A stretch of DNA of 64,000 bases from an uncultured Methylobacillus sp. (lineage in GTDB: Bacteria; Pseudomonadota; Gammaproteobacteria; Burkholderiales; Methylophilaceae), in contig CAIJXJ010000050.1 in assembly GCA_903824575.1 (NCBI GenBank), forward strand, positions 29,606 through 93,605, read 5' to 3'. Both the position numbers and the translations under genes were made by a program. Of the stretch, positions 51,177 through 60,036 are shown one piece after another (within the stretch, counting starts at the first letter, position 1; the number at the start of each line of letters is the position of its first letter). The notes beneath the pieces were generated by a model. The model saw only the letters and a list, made by a program, of their open reading frames with translations. It searched no databases and was not told where the DNA came from.

Positions 51177-53432
51177 GTGATCTCAGTCCGGGCATTGTGC
51201 GACCTGACCGCCCGCATTGGGGACCTCGACCAACGATTTACCCCTTCCCCTACCGCGCTTGAAGGCATGATGGGGCACAATGCGGTGACCTCTCGCCGCA
51301 ACCCAAGCTATCAGACTGAGATTGCCCTCACGGGCGAATACAAGAACATTTTTGTGCGTGGCCGCGCCGATGGCTATGACCCGGAACTCAATCAACTCGA
51401 AGAGATCAAGACCTACAAAGGCTTGCTGGAGCGCATGCCGGAGAATCACCGGCATTTACATTGGGCGCAGGCCAGGATTTACGCATGGCTGCTGGCTGAT
51501 GATCGCAATCTGGAGGAAATCAACGCGGCACTGGTCTACTTCAACGTCTCCAGCCGCGATGAAATTCCCATCAGTGCGCTATTTAGCGCTGAAACCCTGG
51601 AGGCCTATTTCTCCGGGCATTGCCAAAAACTGCAAACATGGGCGGATCGAGAAGTGGCCCATCGCCTGGAGCGCGACCGACAACTTCTTGAGCTGAAATT
51701 CCCTCATCCCACCTTCCGCATCGGGCAGCGACATTTATCCGAATCTGTTTATAAAACGGCCAGCCTCGGCAAATGCATGATGGCGCAGGCGACGACTGGT
51801 ATCGGCAAAACGCTGGGAACTTTGTTCCCCTTACTCAAGGCCATGCCCACGAAAAAATTGGACAAAATATTCTTCCTGACCGCCAAAACATCCGGGCGCA
51901 AACTGGCGCTGGATGCTGTGGCGGTGATCCAGGAATCCAATCCGCAGCTCAAGCTGAGAACACTGGAACTGATCGCCCGGGAGAAGGCCTGCGAACATCC
52001 AGACAGATCCTGCCACGGCGAATCCTGCCCGCTGGCCAAGGGATTTTACGACCGCCTGCCTGCGGCACGCACCGAGGCGCTGGAGAGTGGCATGATGGAC
52101 AAGGATACGCTTCGAGCCCTGGCGCACAGACATCAGGTCTGTCCCTATTATCTGGCGCAGGATTTGGTGAGCTGGAGCGATCTGATCGTAGGGGATTACA
52201 ACTATTATTTTGATCTGTATGCCGTGCTTTACGCCGGCACGGTCATGAACGAGTGGCGCGTCAGTATTCTGGTGGATGAGGCGCACAACATGATTGAGCG
52301 CGGGCGCAAGATGTACAGCGCAGAGCTAAATCAATTTGCGTTTGAGCACATGCGAAAGAGTGCACCCAAAGCGCTGAAGTCTTCCCTGGACAAATTAAGC
52401 CTGGCCTGGATCAGGCTGGTTCAAAATCAGGAAGCACCTTACGAAGTCCAGTCATCCATTGACGAAGAACTGCAATTTTCGCTGCAACGGGTGGTGACCC
52501 GCATCACCGACCATCTTGCAGACCATCCGACGAGCAATGACGCCGGGCTCTTAAATTTCTACTTTGACGCGCTACAGTTCGTGACGCTAGCCGATTCATT
52601 CGGCCCGCATTCAATGTTCGATATAACACGGTCTGAACAAGGCTCCGGCTTGCTGCGCGACAACACAATACTCTGCATTCGCAATGTCGTGCCGGCGCCA
52701 TTCCTGAACGGCCGTTTCAAAGCGGCGCAATCCGCGACTCTATTTTCCGCGACACTCAGCCCCTCGCATTTTTATTGTGACATGCTGGGGTTGCCCGACA
52801 AAACCCCATTCATCGATGTGCTGTCCCCTTTTACTTCCGAGCAACTGAAAGTGACAGTCATTGACCACATCTCCACCCGCTTTCTGCGACGTCGCCATTC
52901 CCTCATGCCGATTGTGCAGCTTATGGCGAAGCAATACCGTAAACAGCCTGGCAACTACCTGCTGTTTGTCAGCAGCTTCGATTATCTAGAGCAGGTGTAC
53001 CTGCTATTTAGCGAGCGCTTCCCGGAGATTCCCATCCGCCAACAATCCCGGATGATGAACGAAGGAGAGCGGCAGGAATTCATCAACCGTTTTACCCCAA
53101 CGTCCAAAGGTATTGCCTTTGCAGTGCTGGGAGGTTCATTCGGCGAAGGCATCGACCTGCCGGGTGACCGCCTCGTCGGAGCCTTCATTGCAACGATAGG
53201 CCTGCCGCAAGTCAACGAAATCAATGAACAGATGCGGCTGCGCATGGAGAATATCTTCGGGCTGGGTTACGAATACACTTATCTCTATCCAGGTATGCAA
53301 AAGGTGGTGCAAGCGGCAGGGCGTGTTATCCGAACGAAGGACGACCGGGGCGTGATTCATCTGATTGATGATCGCTATTCACAACCGGAAGTGCGTGAAT
53401 TGTTGCCTCGCTGGTGGGGTATCCAGCCTTAA
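51177..53432 (+). CDS. PD-(D/E)XK nuclease-like / XPD-DinG-type Fe-S helicase
   Basis: A protein of about 751 residues. The first 100 residues carry VRGRADGYD...LEEIKTYKG, a D-ExK nuclease-like motif. The helicase core has TTGIGKT (Walker A), VDEAHN (motif II), SATLSPSHF, and QAAGRVIRTKDDRG (motif VI). CEHPDRSCHGESC and HQVCPYY provide the four cysteines of an XPD-type 4Fe-4S cluster. The frame is open from 50886, but that part is not family-like. I use GTG at 51177; a rarer start a few codons earlier is possible. It is a DNA-repair enzyme. Confidence 0.85.
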   Translation: MISVRALCDLTARIGDLDQRFTPSPTALEGMMGHNAVTSRRNPSYQTEIALTGEYKNIFVRGRADGYDPELNQLEEIKTYKGLLERMPENHRHLHWAQARIYAWLLADDRNLEEINAALVYFNVSSRDEIPISALFSAETLEAYFSGHCQKLQTWADREVAHRLERDRQLLELKFPHPTFRIGQRHLSESVYKTASLGKCMMAQATTGIGKTLGTLFPLLKAMPTKKLDKIFFLTAKTSGRKLALDAVAVIQESNPQLKLRTLELIAREKACEHPDRSCHGESCPLAKGFYDRLPAARTEALESGMMDKDTLRALAHRHQVCPYYLAQDLVSWSDLIVGDYNYYFDLYAVLYAGTVMNEWRVSILVDEAHNMIERGRKMYSAELNQFAFEHMRKSAPKALKSSLDKLSLAWIRLVQNQEAPYEVQSSIDEELQFSLQRVVTRITDHLADHPTSNDAGLLNFYFDALQFVTLADSFGPHSMFDITRSEQGSGLLRDNTILCIRNVVPAPFLNGRFKAAQSATLFSATLSPSHFYCDMLGLPDKTPFIDVLSPFTSEQLKVTVIDHISTRFLRRRHSLMPIVQLMAKQYRKQPGNYLLFVSSFDYLEQVYLLFSERFPEIPIRQQSRMMNEGERQEFINRFTPTSKGIAFAVLGGSFGEGIDLPGDRLVGAFIATIGLPQVNEINEQMRLRMENIFGLGYEYTYLYPGMQKVVQAAGRVIRTKDDRGVIHLIDDRYSQPEVRELLPRWWGIQP

Positions 53433-53512
53433 ATCCAGGCTGCCGCTCAGCCCTCGCTACCCAGTGTCGGCATGTACTGAAGGAGTCGTTCGACTTCAGA
53501 TGGTCACCGGCA

Positions 53513-53637
53513 GTTCACGACCCTTCCTGTCATTCAAAAAAATAATTTGCTGTCATTCGGTAGCACCGCCGAAAAATGGAAGCGGCCATTGACGCGGCAC
53601 CCATCGAATTTTTCTCGCCGACGGCGGTGATGCAAGA
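53513..53637. repeat. Dispersed intergenic repeat, copy B
   Basis: It shares GCCGAAAAATGGAAGCGG.CATT, GCGGCA/CGCC, ATC.AATT and GGCGGTGATGCA in order with copies A and C. The right end is interrupted or bounded by the inverted-repeat element. Confidence 0.6.
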
Positions 53638-53740
53638 TATTGTAATGGGATGGTCGCCCCTACCCAAAACGGCATCGTAGTGCCAAAGTGGAGATGCGAT
53701 ATTTCCACTGACCGAGAGGAGCGACCATCCCATTACAATA
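53638..53740. mobile_element. MITE-like element with 20-bp terminal inverted repeats
   Basis: The arms at 53638-53657 and 53721-53740 are exact 20-bp inverted copies, starting TATTGTAATGGGATGG. The 103-bp element has no open frame. The 5-bp sequence CAAGA directly flanks both ends (53633-53637 and 53741-53745), as expected of a target-site duplication. The transposase that would move it is not in the window. Confidence 0.7.
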
Positions 53741-53878
53741 CAAGACATAGCAGTCATACAAACTTACCCAATCTAAGCCATTTTCCTAGAAGAATCTAAG
53801 GTTTTGGAATACTTACCGGCCCTTCATATTTTATCGGGCCAACTGCTAGAAAAAAGGGTGGTGGATTCAAATTTACAA

Positions 53879-56176
53879 CTACGATCCCAACTGAACCAAC
53901 ACTTCTCTCGTCGCAAGAAGTTCTTTACAGAAAGTCGCATAGGCAGTCTCGTTTAGTTCACCCTGTCTAAGTGTTTCCTCGAAGCCATTAGCCGCGGAAA
54001 GCAGGGCTGTGGCTCCCAAGTTACCGGCTGCGCCTTTAACGGCATGAACTTGCTTACGTGCAGCTTCTAAATCATGATTGCTAATACTGGTTTCGAGCGC
54101 GATAAGACTGGATTCAGTATCCTCTCGGAAGGTGCGTAGCAGGCTGATGACAATCTCTTGATTACCAGCAACCAGTTTGAATAGATTGCTAAAGTCGAAG
54201 CCTTTTAGCTCCAAATGATTCTTCTGGGAGTGCTGTTCGGAACTGGATTCTGGCATTATTGTAGGGGCATTGGTTAAATCTGAATGCGCACCCAATGAGA
54301 GACACAGCACACTAATTAGTTCTACGGGATTAATCGGTTTGGATACAAAATCATTCATGCCGGCGACCCGACACTCGTCACGATTCTCTTGTGTTTCGCT
54401 GGCCGTCAGGGCGATTACAGGAAGTTCTTTGAATCGATCTTGCTGGCGGATATGTTTTGTAGCTTCAATTCCACCCATCTCAGGCATATGCATATCCATC
54501 AGGATGGCATCGTAAGTATTGTTTTCCAATAATTTAAGAGCCTCAATCCCATTGTTCGCGATGTCAATGGTTATACCTGACAGTTGCAGAAATTCTTTAA
54601 CTACTTGTTGATTGACAGCATTATCTTCGGCCAGCAGGATATGCTTGCCTGACAGCAGTTGCCCTCGTTCACGCATCTCTCGGCTCAAGATACCAGCCTT
54701 GCGCTCAGTCGAACGACGGTCAGCTTTGTGGACGTTATCATCTGAGGTGCCTTCAAGCAGCAATTCAAACCAGAATGTCGCGCCTTGGCCAACTTCGCTG
54801 ACAACGCCTATTTCGCCACCCATCAATTCAACCAACCGCTTGCAGATGGATAATCCCAGACCAGTTCCGCCGAACTTGCGTGTAACAGAACCATCCGCCT
54901 GTGAGAATGGCTTGAATAACTTGCTAATAGCATCTTGAGACAAACCTATTCCGCTATCCTGAACTTCAAGGCGCAGATGATGCAAATTGTCTTTCACTCC
55001 CTGCGATTTCACCCGTACATCGATCTCTCCGTCGGGTGTGAACTTGATCGCATTGCTGATGAAGTTGAGCAGAATTTGTCTTATTCTTGTCGGATCTCCA
55101 ATTAGCGTGGGAGGAATTGACGGGTCAAGATGACTGGTTAATATCAGGTTCTTTTTCTTTATATGGCTGGCAAAGACGTCAAGACTGCCTTTGACGGTTG
55201 CGACCAGATCAAACGGGATATTTTCCAGATCGAGCTTCCCTGCTTCGATCTTGGAAAAGTCCAGAATATCGTTGATGATGTCCAACAGAGCATCGGCAGA
55301 GTTCTTGATGGTATTGGCAAACCCAAACTGTCGCGCATCAAGCTGGGTATCTAGCAGCAATTCAGTCATGCCGATAACCCCATTCATCGGGGTACGTATT
55401 TCGTGGCTCATGGTGGACAGGAATTCCGATTTGAGTCGCGTAGCTGATTCTGCCTGCTCCCTTGCTTGCCTGAGATCGGTGATGTCGTAGAACCAGCCGA
55501 GAATGGACAACATGCCTTCATATTCCATTGGGAAGTAAGAGGCCAGCACCCAACGAGATTGTCCATCCACGGTAACCAATTCAACCTGATGATTGATGAT
55601 GGACTCCCCAGCAGCCAGACGTGTTGAGATATCTTGGTACTCTTGTTGATTGCGGTAAAAGCGGATCGGCTCACTACCAATGACGTCTTGTTTGGTGGTG
55701 CAGAAAAGATCGGCATAGCTTTGATTAACGAACACCATGCGGTTATCTAATATACGCTTGATGCGAACCGCAATAGGACTCATGTCCAGCATCTGGCGCA
55801 GCCGCTTTTCGCTTTCTTTCAGAATTATTTCCAGTTTTTTTCGTTCGGTAATATCTGTGCGAACGGAAACGTAGCGGCTTGGTTTTCCATTCTTGTCGAA
55901 GAACGGGATGATGGTGGCCTGCACCCAATACTGCTTACCAGTTTTAGTCTGGTTGCAGACCTCTCCATGCCAGATATTGCCATGGCTGATGGTGTCCCAA
56001 AGTTCTTGGTAAAGGCTTGCTGGATGCACATCAGATTTGAGTATGCGATGATTCTGACCTAATAATTCTTCTCGTGTGTATTCGCTGATATTACAAAATC
56101 TATCGTTGGCGTAGGTAATAGAACCACCCATGTCAGTCATGCTTACAATTGCATGCGCATCAAGTGCTTTCTGCAA
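53879..56176 (-). CDS. Hybrid histidine kinase (PAS-PAS-HisKA-HATPase-REC-Hpt)
   Basis: A 765-residue protein. Two PAS domains (about 1-110 and 125-235), phospho-acceptor H258 in [13 protein letters not shown], ATPase motifs NAIKFTPDG, DSGIGL and GGTGLGLSI, receiver Asp D561 in DAILMDMHMPEMGG and a C-terminal Hpt domain with HAVKGAAGNLGA. The frame opens with a TTG and no clear ribosome site. It lies one frame away from the sensor gene upstream, and both very likely were one protein. Confidence 0.85.
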   Translation of the reverse strand: MQKALDAHAIVSMTDMGGSITYANDRFCNISEYTREELLGQNHRILKSDVHPASLYQELWDTISHGNIWHGEVCNQTKTGKQYWVQATIIPFFDKNGKPSRYVSVRTDITERKKLEIILKESEKRLRQMLDMSPIAVRIKRILDNRMVFVNQSYADLFCTTKQDVIGSEPIRFYRNQQEYQDISTRLAAGESIINHQVELVTVDGQSRWVLASYFPMEYEGMLSILGWFYDITDLRQAREQAESATRLKSEFLSTMSHEIRTPMNGVIGMTELLLDTQLDARQFGFANTIKNSADALLDIINDILDFSKIEAGKLDLENIPFDLVATVKGSLDVFASHIKKKNLILTSHLDPSIPPTLIGDPTRIRQILLNFISNAIKFTPDGEIDVRVKSQGVKDNLHHLRLEVQDSGIGLSQDAISKLFKPFSQADGSVTRKFGGTGLGLSICKRLVELMGGEIGVVSEVGQGATFWFELLLEGTSDDNVHKADRRSTERKAGILSREMRERGQLLSGKHILLAEDNAVNQQVVKEFLQLSGITIDIANNGIEALKLLENNTYDAILMDMHMPEMGGIEATKHIRQQDRFKELPVIALTASETQENRDECRVAGMNDFVSKPINPVELISVLCLSLGAHSDLTNAPTIMPESSSEQHSQKNHLELKGFDFSNLFKLVAGNQEIVISLLRTFREDTESSLIALETSISNHDLEAARKQVHAVKGAAGNLGATALLSAANGFEETLRQGELNETAYATFCKELLATREVLVQLGS

Positions 56177-57135
56177 AACTCTTGCTCTTGTATTAATGCT
56201 TCCTGCTGCTGTATTAACAAACGAACTTGCGCATCCGCTCGTTTGCGTTCAGTTTCAAGGTTGAGAAGTTCCTTCTGTGTTTCCGACAGTCGACCTAAGA
56301 CGCTATCTTCCAAACCCTTCGGCACAGGCACGTCAGTTACAAAATCACCATGACCAATTCTGTCCATCTGCGTATAGATTTCTTCGGCGCTTCCTCCAAG
56401 TGTTGCCCTTAGAGATGAATAGGTTCGCCAGAGTATGTAGATTGCACCGAAGGCGGCGATAAGAAAAATCAGGCGGAATATAAAGGCAATATTCACCCAT
56501 GCATTCACAGAAGCAAGAGTACGCGAGTCCATCAACACGTAAAACTCGTTGATGGGCTGCATTATCTTTGCCTTAGCTTGATGATAGGAGCTATCAAACA
56601 GAAGTATCCGAGCTTCCGCTCGGTTGCTCTCAGCATCCTCACGAGATGTATCAACTAGTTTCATTGCCTTGAATTCCAAGGCAGTTAAGTCGTCCGAGTT
56701 TGATTTTGCCAGAGCAAGTTTCCCAAGCTCCTCGTTACTAAAACCTACTTGGCGCATTAAATCCAGCAGAGCCGTACCATGACCACTTTCAACAGGTGGA
56801 GGTAATTTTTGAGCTAATACAAGATCCCAATAAACGTAGTCATATCCTGCCGGTCTAGGCATCTTACCATTACGAATATCCAGTATGTCCTGATAGTATT
56901 TCTTATAAAGTGGGTCGCCAGTCAAGACATAGGTTCTGACCATTTGGGTCAAGTCATCTGAACTCTGTCGTAATTGATCAGCTAATTCATGGGAGATTTG
57001 CCGCTGATTATTTGCACGGTCAACCTGTTTTTCGGCATAGACATAGAACCCAAAAACGACAAGAACCATAGAAATGGTCGCGGTTGTCCACAGTATCTGT
57101 GGGGCAATCTTCGGGAAGCGTGTGTTGGAAATCAT
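56143..57135 (-). CDS. Membrane sensor half of a histidine kinase (TM-sensor-TM-HAMP-coil)
   Basis: A 330-residue protein with transmembrane helices near 15-35 and 218-238, a periplasmic helical domain of about 180 residues between them, a HAMP-like segment (YSSLRATLGGSAEEIYTQMD) and a coiled coil (ETQKELLNLETERKRADAQV). It ends EFCRKHLMRMQL, which is the out-of-frame reading of the kinase start. One extra T in the T4 run at 56175-56178 would give ...EQEFLQKALDAHAIVSM and fuse the two. Confidence 0.8.
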   Translation of the reverse strand: MISNTRFPKIAPQILWTTATISMVLVVFGFYVYAEKQVDRANNQRQISHELADQLRQSSDDLTQMVRTYVLTGDPLYKKYYQDILDIRNGKMPRPAGYDYVYWDLVLAQKLPPPVESGHGTALLDLMRQVGFSNEELGKLALAKSNSDDLTALEFKAMKLVDTSREDAESNRAEARILLFDSSYHQAKAKIMQPINEFYVLMDSRTLASVNAWVNIAFIFRLIFLIAAFGAIYILWRTYSSLRATLGGSAEEIYTQMDRIGHGDFVTDVPVPKGLEDSVLGRLSETQKELLNLETERKRADAQVRLLIQQQEALIQEQEFCRKHLMRMQL

Positions 57136-57460
57136 TTAGTAGCTTCGATTCATTTCCATGTCGATAGTCAATATCAGTAATCACGAACTGAAAAACCAAT
57201 TATTTTCATGAGTACGAATTCCACTTGAAAGACTTAGTAGCTCTTGTGTTGATTTGAATTGATCGACTTGCTTATGTAATGTTGTAACCCATCGTCCGCT
57301 TCCAAGGCACACTTCAGCCACTATCAGCTAGAAAATCAAGGGAAGTTCGGCAGACTTTGCGGTCACTGACACGTGCATTGGCCAGATGACCGGTGACGGT
57401 CATGTAGCTGCCCTTTGGTGACCGCTTATTATCTATTCTATAGGGCATGCCTAGAAATTC
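57136..57460. other. Non-coding region, no gene seen
   Basis: It contains a perfect hairpin ATGACCG-GTGA-CGGTCAT at 57386-57403 and further GGTCAC/GTGACC words around it. Nothing else is recognised in the 325 bp. Confidence 0.4.
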
Positions 57461-57905
57461 TCAACTATCAACTTTGTTAACAGGCACGATAGGAGGCACG
57501 GCCTTGGTTTTTAGATTGAGCAATCTCCCCCATCCTACCCAATCTTTTGCGGCTTGGTTGGCAATTGAAATTACTTGATCGACACTTAGGTCAAGTTTGG
57601 CACCAGTCTCATAGATTCTTGGCATCATCTCGGCACTGGTGTCGTCAGGGGAGATGCACATGGATGCCAGTTGATCCGCCATTTGTAAGGCTATCGCCAG
57701 TTTGAGTTGTCTCGAACCCGCATTGAAACCGGCAGCTTCAGGATGGTCGTAAAAAGACACGGCATCAATTAAAAGCTGTGGCATCTTCCAATCGGTCATC
57801 ATCGCGGCAGTGAGGTCACGGCGACCTATGACAAATTTGTCAGATTCTGCATGCATCAGCGCATCGACTGGCCAGCCAGCGTATTGCGTGAGCAGCGCCG
57901 AATAC
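57461..57905 (-). pseudogene. HDOD-domain gene, C-terminal fragment
   Basis: From LLTQYAGWPVDALMHAESDKF onward the frame is the C-terminal half of an HDOD (HD-related output) protein, with SFYDHPEAAGF and KLAIALQMADQLA. The frame opens at 57943, but its first residues (MVGLSGENCLISEY) are the antisense-frame reading of the porin next door. The N-terminal half and its own start are missing. Confidence 0.7.
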
Positions 57906-58391
57906 TCGCTTATCAAACAGTTTTCCCCAGACAAGCCCACCATTATCGTAGCCGAGAAATCTGGCAGGATATTGCGAAACCATTCCGGGATAGGCCCATG
58001 TGTTCAGGTAATAGGCGCCGTCTAGATTGGCGCGATCACTGAGCGGTAGCACATGGCCTGCCCTGATATTAAACTGGTCCAAAAATTCCAGTTGCAGGTA
58101 AGCATCCAGCACTCTGACCTTGTCATTGGGATCTTTCTGAACGCTTAACCTGCCCTTGATGTATTGATTCAAAGACACACTGCTGCCAAAGCGAACACTA
58201 TCAAAATTAAAATCGCTTGAATGTGTTATGCCGTTAGGAGTGGCATTTTCTGCATCGGTAAAGCTGGCACGGATGCCGAGATCGATTGAAACTGACTTAT
58301 CTTCACCAAAGCTAAAGGTTTTTCCAGCAAAAGCGGGAGTGGGAGTTATCAGGCTGGCAAGTAACATTCCAGCCACAACCCGACTTAACAT
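57890..58391 (-). pseudogene. Outer-membrane porin, N-terminal fragment
   Basis: It begins with a signal peptide (MLSRVVAGMLLASLITPTPA ending AFAG) and goes on as a beta-barrel start (SVSIDLGIRASFTDAENATP, GRLSVQKDPNDKVRVLDAYL, NIRAGHVLPLSDRANLDGAY, ARFLGYDNGGLVWGKLFDKR). At about 57900 homology ends and the DNA passes into the HDOD fragment. Barrel proteins of this kind are usually over 350 residues; about 165 remain. Confidence 0.7.
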
Positions 58392-58454
58392 CGAGTCAGA
58401 CCAATGGCATCCTGAATAATCCCAAAAATGCATCGCATCTATCTCAAAACGCAT

Positions 58455-59127
58455 GGTGAATTGTTAAAATGGACTTGCCGCCAAGGTTGGGTTGATGACA
58501 TGCCCCTGTCGGTCAAACAAATTCAATAAAAACCGCCTGCGGGGTTTGCATGGATTGTGACATGTAATTAGACTCTCATTCATGCTTAACATCAAGACGT
58601 TGGGGGTCGTCATTTATGCTCCGGGTGTTTGTTCATGCCGAGATGTCGGTTTTGTAGCGTGAACCAGGCATCTAGTGAAAGGGATTTTAGTCGGTCGAAT
58701 GACTCCCTTCAGCACGAACCGGACAGAATCTGACTACTAGGGCGTTGCCTGACATTTTTTGATTATGTCGTCCGGTGTGTGCTGTTAGGATCCGCTCGGT
58801 TTCAGAAAGCCCTCAGCCATTCACGACCCAGTCAAGAAAATAAGAAGCTGACTTTCAGCGGTTGCGCCGAAAAATGGAAGCGGTCATTCATGCCGCGCCA
58901 ATCAAATTCTTCGTGCCAATGGCGGCAATGCATTGCTAGCGCAGGCAACAATGATGATTGAGCTCCGGTTCAGCCAGTTGGCGGTTCGCCTCACCACGCA
59001 GCGAGGAAGTTGACTATATGATGATCATGGGGCGACTGATCACGAAAGACAACACTGAAAATGCTATATCTATATTTGAGGATTTATGTATCCTAATCGA
59101 ATCGAGGATAAAAATGGGGGGGTAGTC
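58455..59127. other. Non-coding region with repeat copy C
   Basis: No gene in 673 bp. It has repeat copy C at 58819-58940 and a run of sequence at 58640-58740 with GTCGG/CCGAC words. Nothing else is identified. Confidence 0.5.
58819..58940. repeat. Dispersed intergenic repeat, copy C
   Basis: It contains CAGTCAAGAAAATAAGAAGC, GCGCCGAAAAATGGAAGCGG, GCCGCGCCAATCAAATTCTT and GGCGGCAATGCA. It shares the first block with copy A and the middle block with copy B, which shows that the three are one family. Confidence 0.65.
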
Positions 59128-60036
59128 ATGAAAAGGATAGCCTCCTACGCTACCCTGTTTTTCACAGTGCTATTGACTGGGTGCGATCAACCTCCCGCAG
59201 AGAAGCCAATGCAGTACAGCGTTACCCCGTTGGATGCTTCTACAACGATCTATCGATTGGCCGTCCACCCCCTCCACAATCCTCAGAAACTCTCCGAAGC
59301 ATATCAGCCTCTTGTAGATCATCTTAATCGCCAATTGCACGGTGCACAGATCGAATTGGAAGCCTCACGGGACTACCAAGTCTATGAGAAGAAATTCCGC
59401 TCACGCGACCCCGCAATTCTGCTGCCTAACCCATGGCAGACCATACAGGCAATGAAGGTTGGTTATCACGTTATAGCCATGGCCGGGGACTCGGAGGATT
59501 TCAAGGGTATCTTTATTGTGCGTAAGGATAGTGGAATCAAAGTACCCTCCGACCTAATTGGAAAAGTGGTGAGCTATCCCTCCCCCACAGCACTTGCCGC
59601 CGCCATCATGCCCCAGTATTACCTGCACATGCATGGTGTTGATATTACCCATGACATCCAGAATGCCTACGTTGGTTCTCAAGAATCATCCATCATGAAT
59701 GTGTTTCTCAACAAATCCTCAGCTGGGGCTACTTGGCCGCCACCTTGGCGTTTATTCCAGAAAGACCACCCCGCAGAAGCTTCGCAACTCAAGATAATCT
59801 GGGAAACCCCATCACTGATCAATAACTCAGTAATGGTGCGAGATGATGTGCCGCAGGCCATCCGCGAACAAATCAGAAAAATCCTCCTTGATCTGGCACA
59901 GACGCAACAGGGAAAGTCTGTCCTGACGGGCATAGAAACCGCACACTTTCATGCCGCCAATGATGCCAGCTATGATGTGGTTAATGAATACATCAAGCGC
60001 TTTGAGATAGAAGTTCGTAGAGTGGAAAGTAAGTGA
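59128..60036 (+). CDS. PhnD-like substrate-binding lipoprotein
   Basis: A protein of about 302 residues. The start at 59128 gives a lipoprotein signal [20 protein letters not shown] with the lipobox LLTGC. The mature part matches the PhnD family of periplasmic binding proteins: [60 protein letters not shown]. No ABC permease follows; a hybrid kinase does, so it probably acts as the sensing partner of that kinase. The stop overlaps the kinase start. Confidence 0.82.
   Translation: MKRIASYATLFFTVLLTGCDQPPAEKPMQYSVTPLDASTTIYRLAVHPLHNPQKLSEAYQPLVDHLNRQLHGAQIELEASRDYQVYEKKFRSRDPAILLPNPWQTIQAMKVGYHVIAMAGDSEDFKGIFIVRKDSGIKVPSDLIGKVVSYPSPTALAAAIMPQYYLHMHGVDITHDIQNAYVGSQESSIMNVFLNKSSAGATWPPPWRLFQKDHPAEASQLKIIWETPSLINNSVMVRDDVPQAIREQIRKILLDLAQTQQGKSVLTGIETAHFHAANDASYDVVNEYIKRFEIEVRRVESK

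Larger units (their letters stand above)
53433..53878. other. Non-coding region with repeat and miniature element
   Basis: No gene in 446 bp. It holds repeat copy B (53513-53637), a terminal-inverted-repeat element (53638-53740), and 140 bp of AT-rich sequence in which I see nothing further. Confidence 0.6.
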
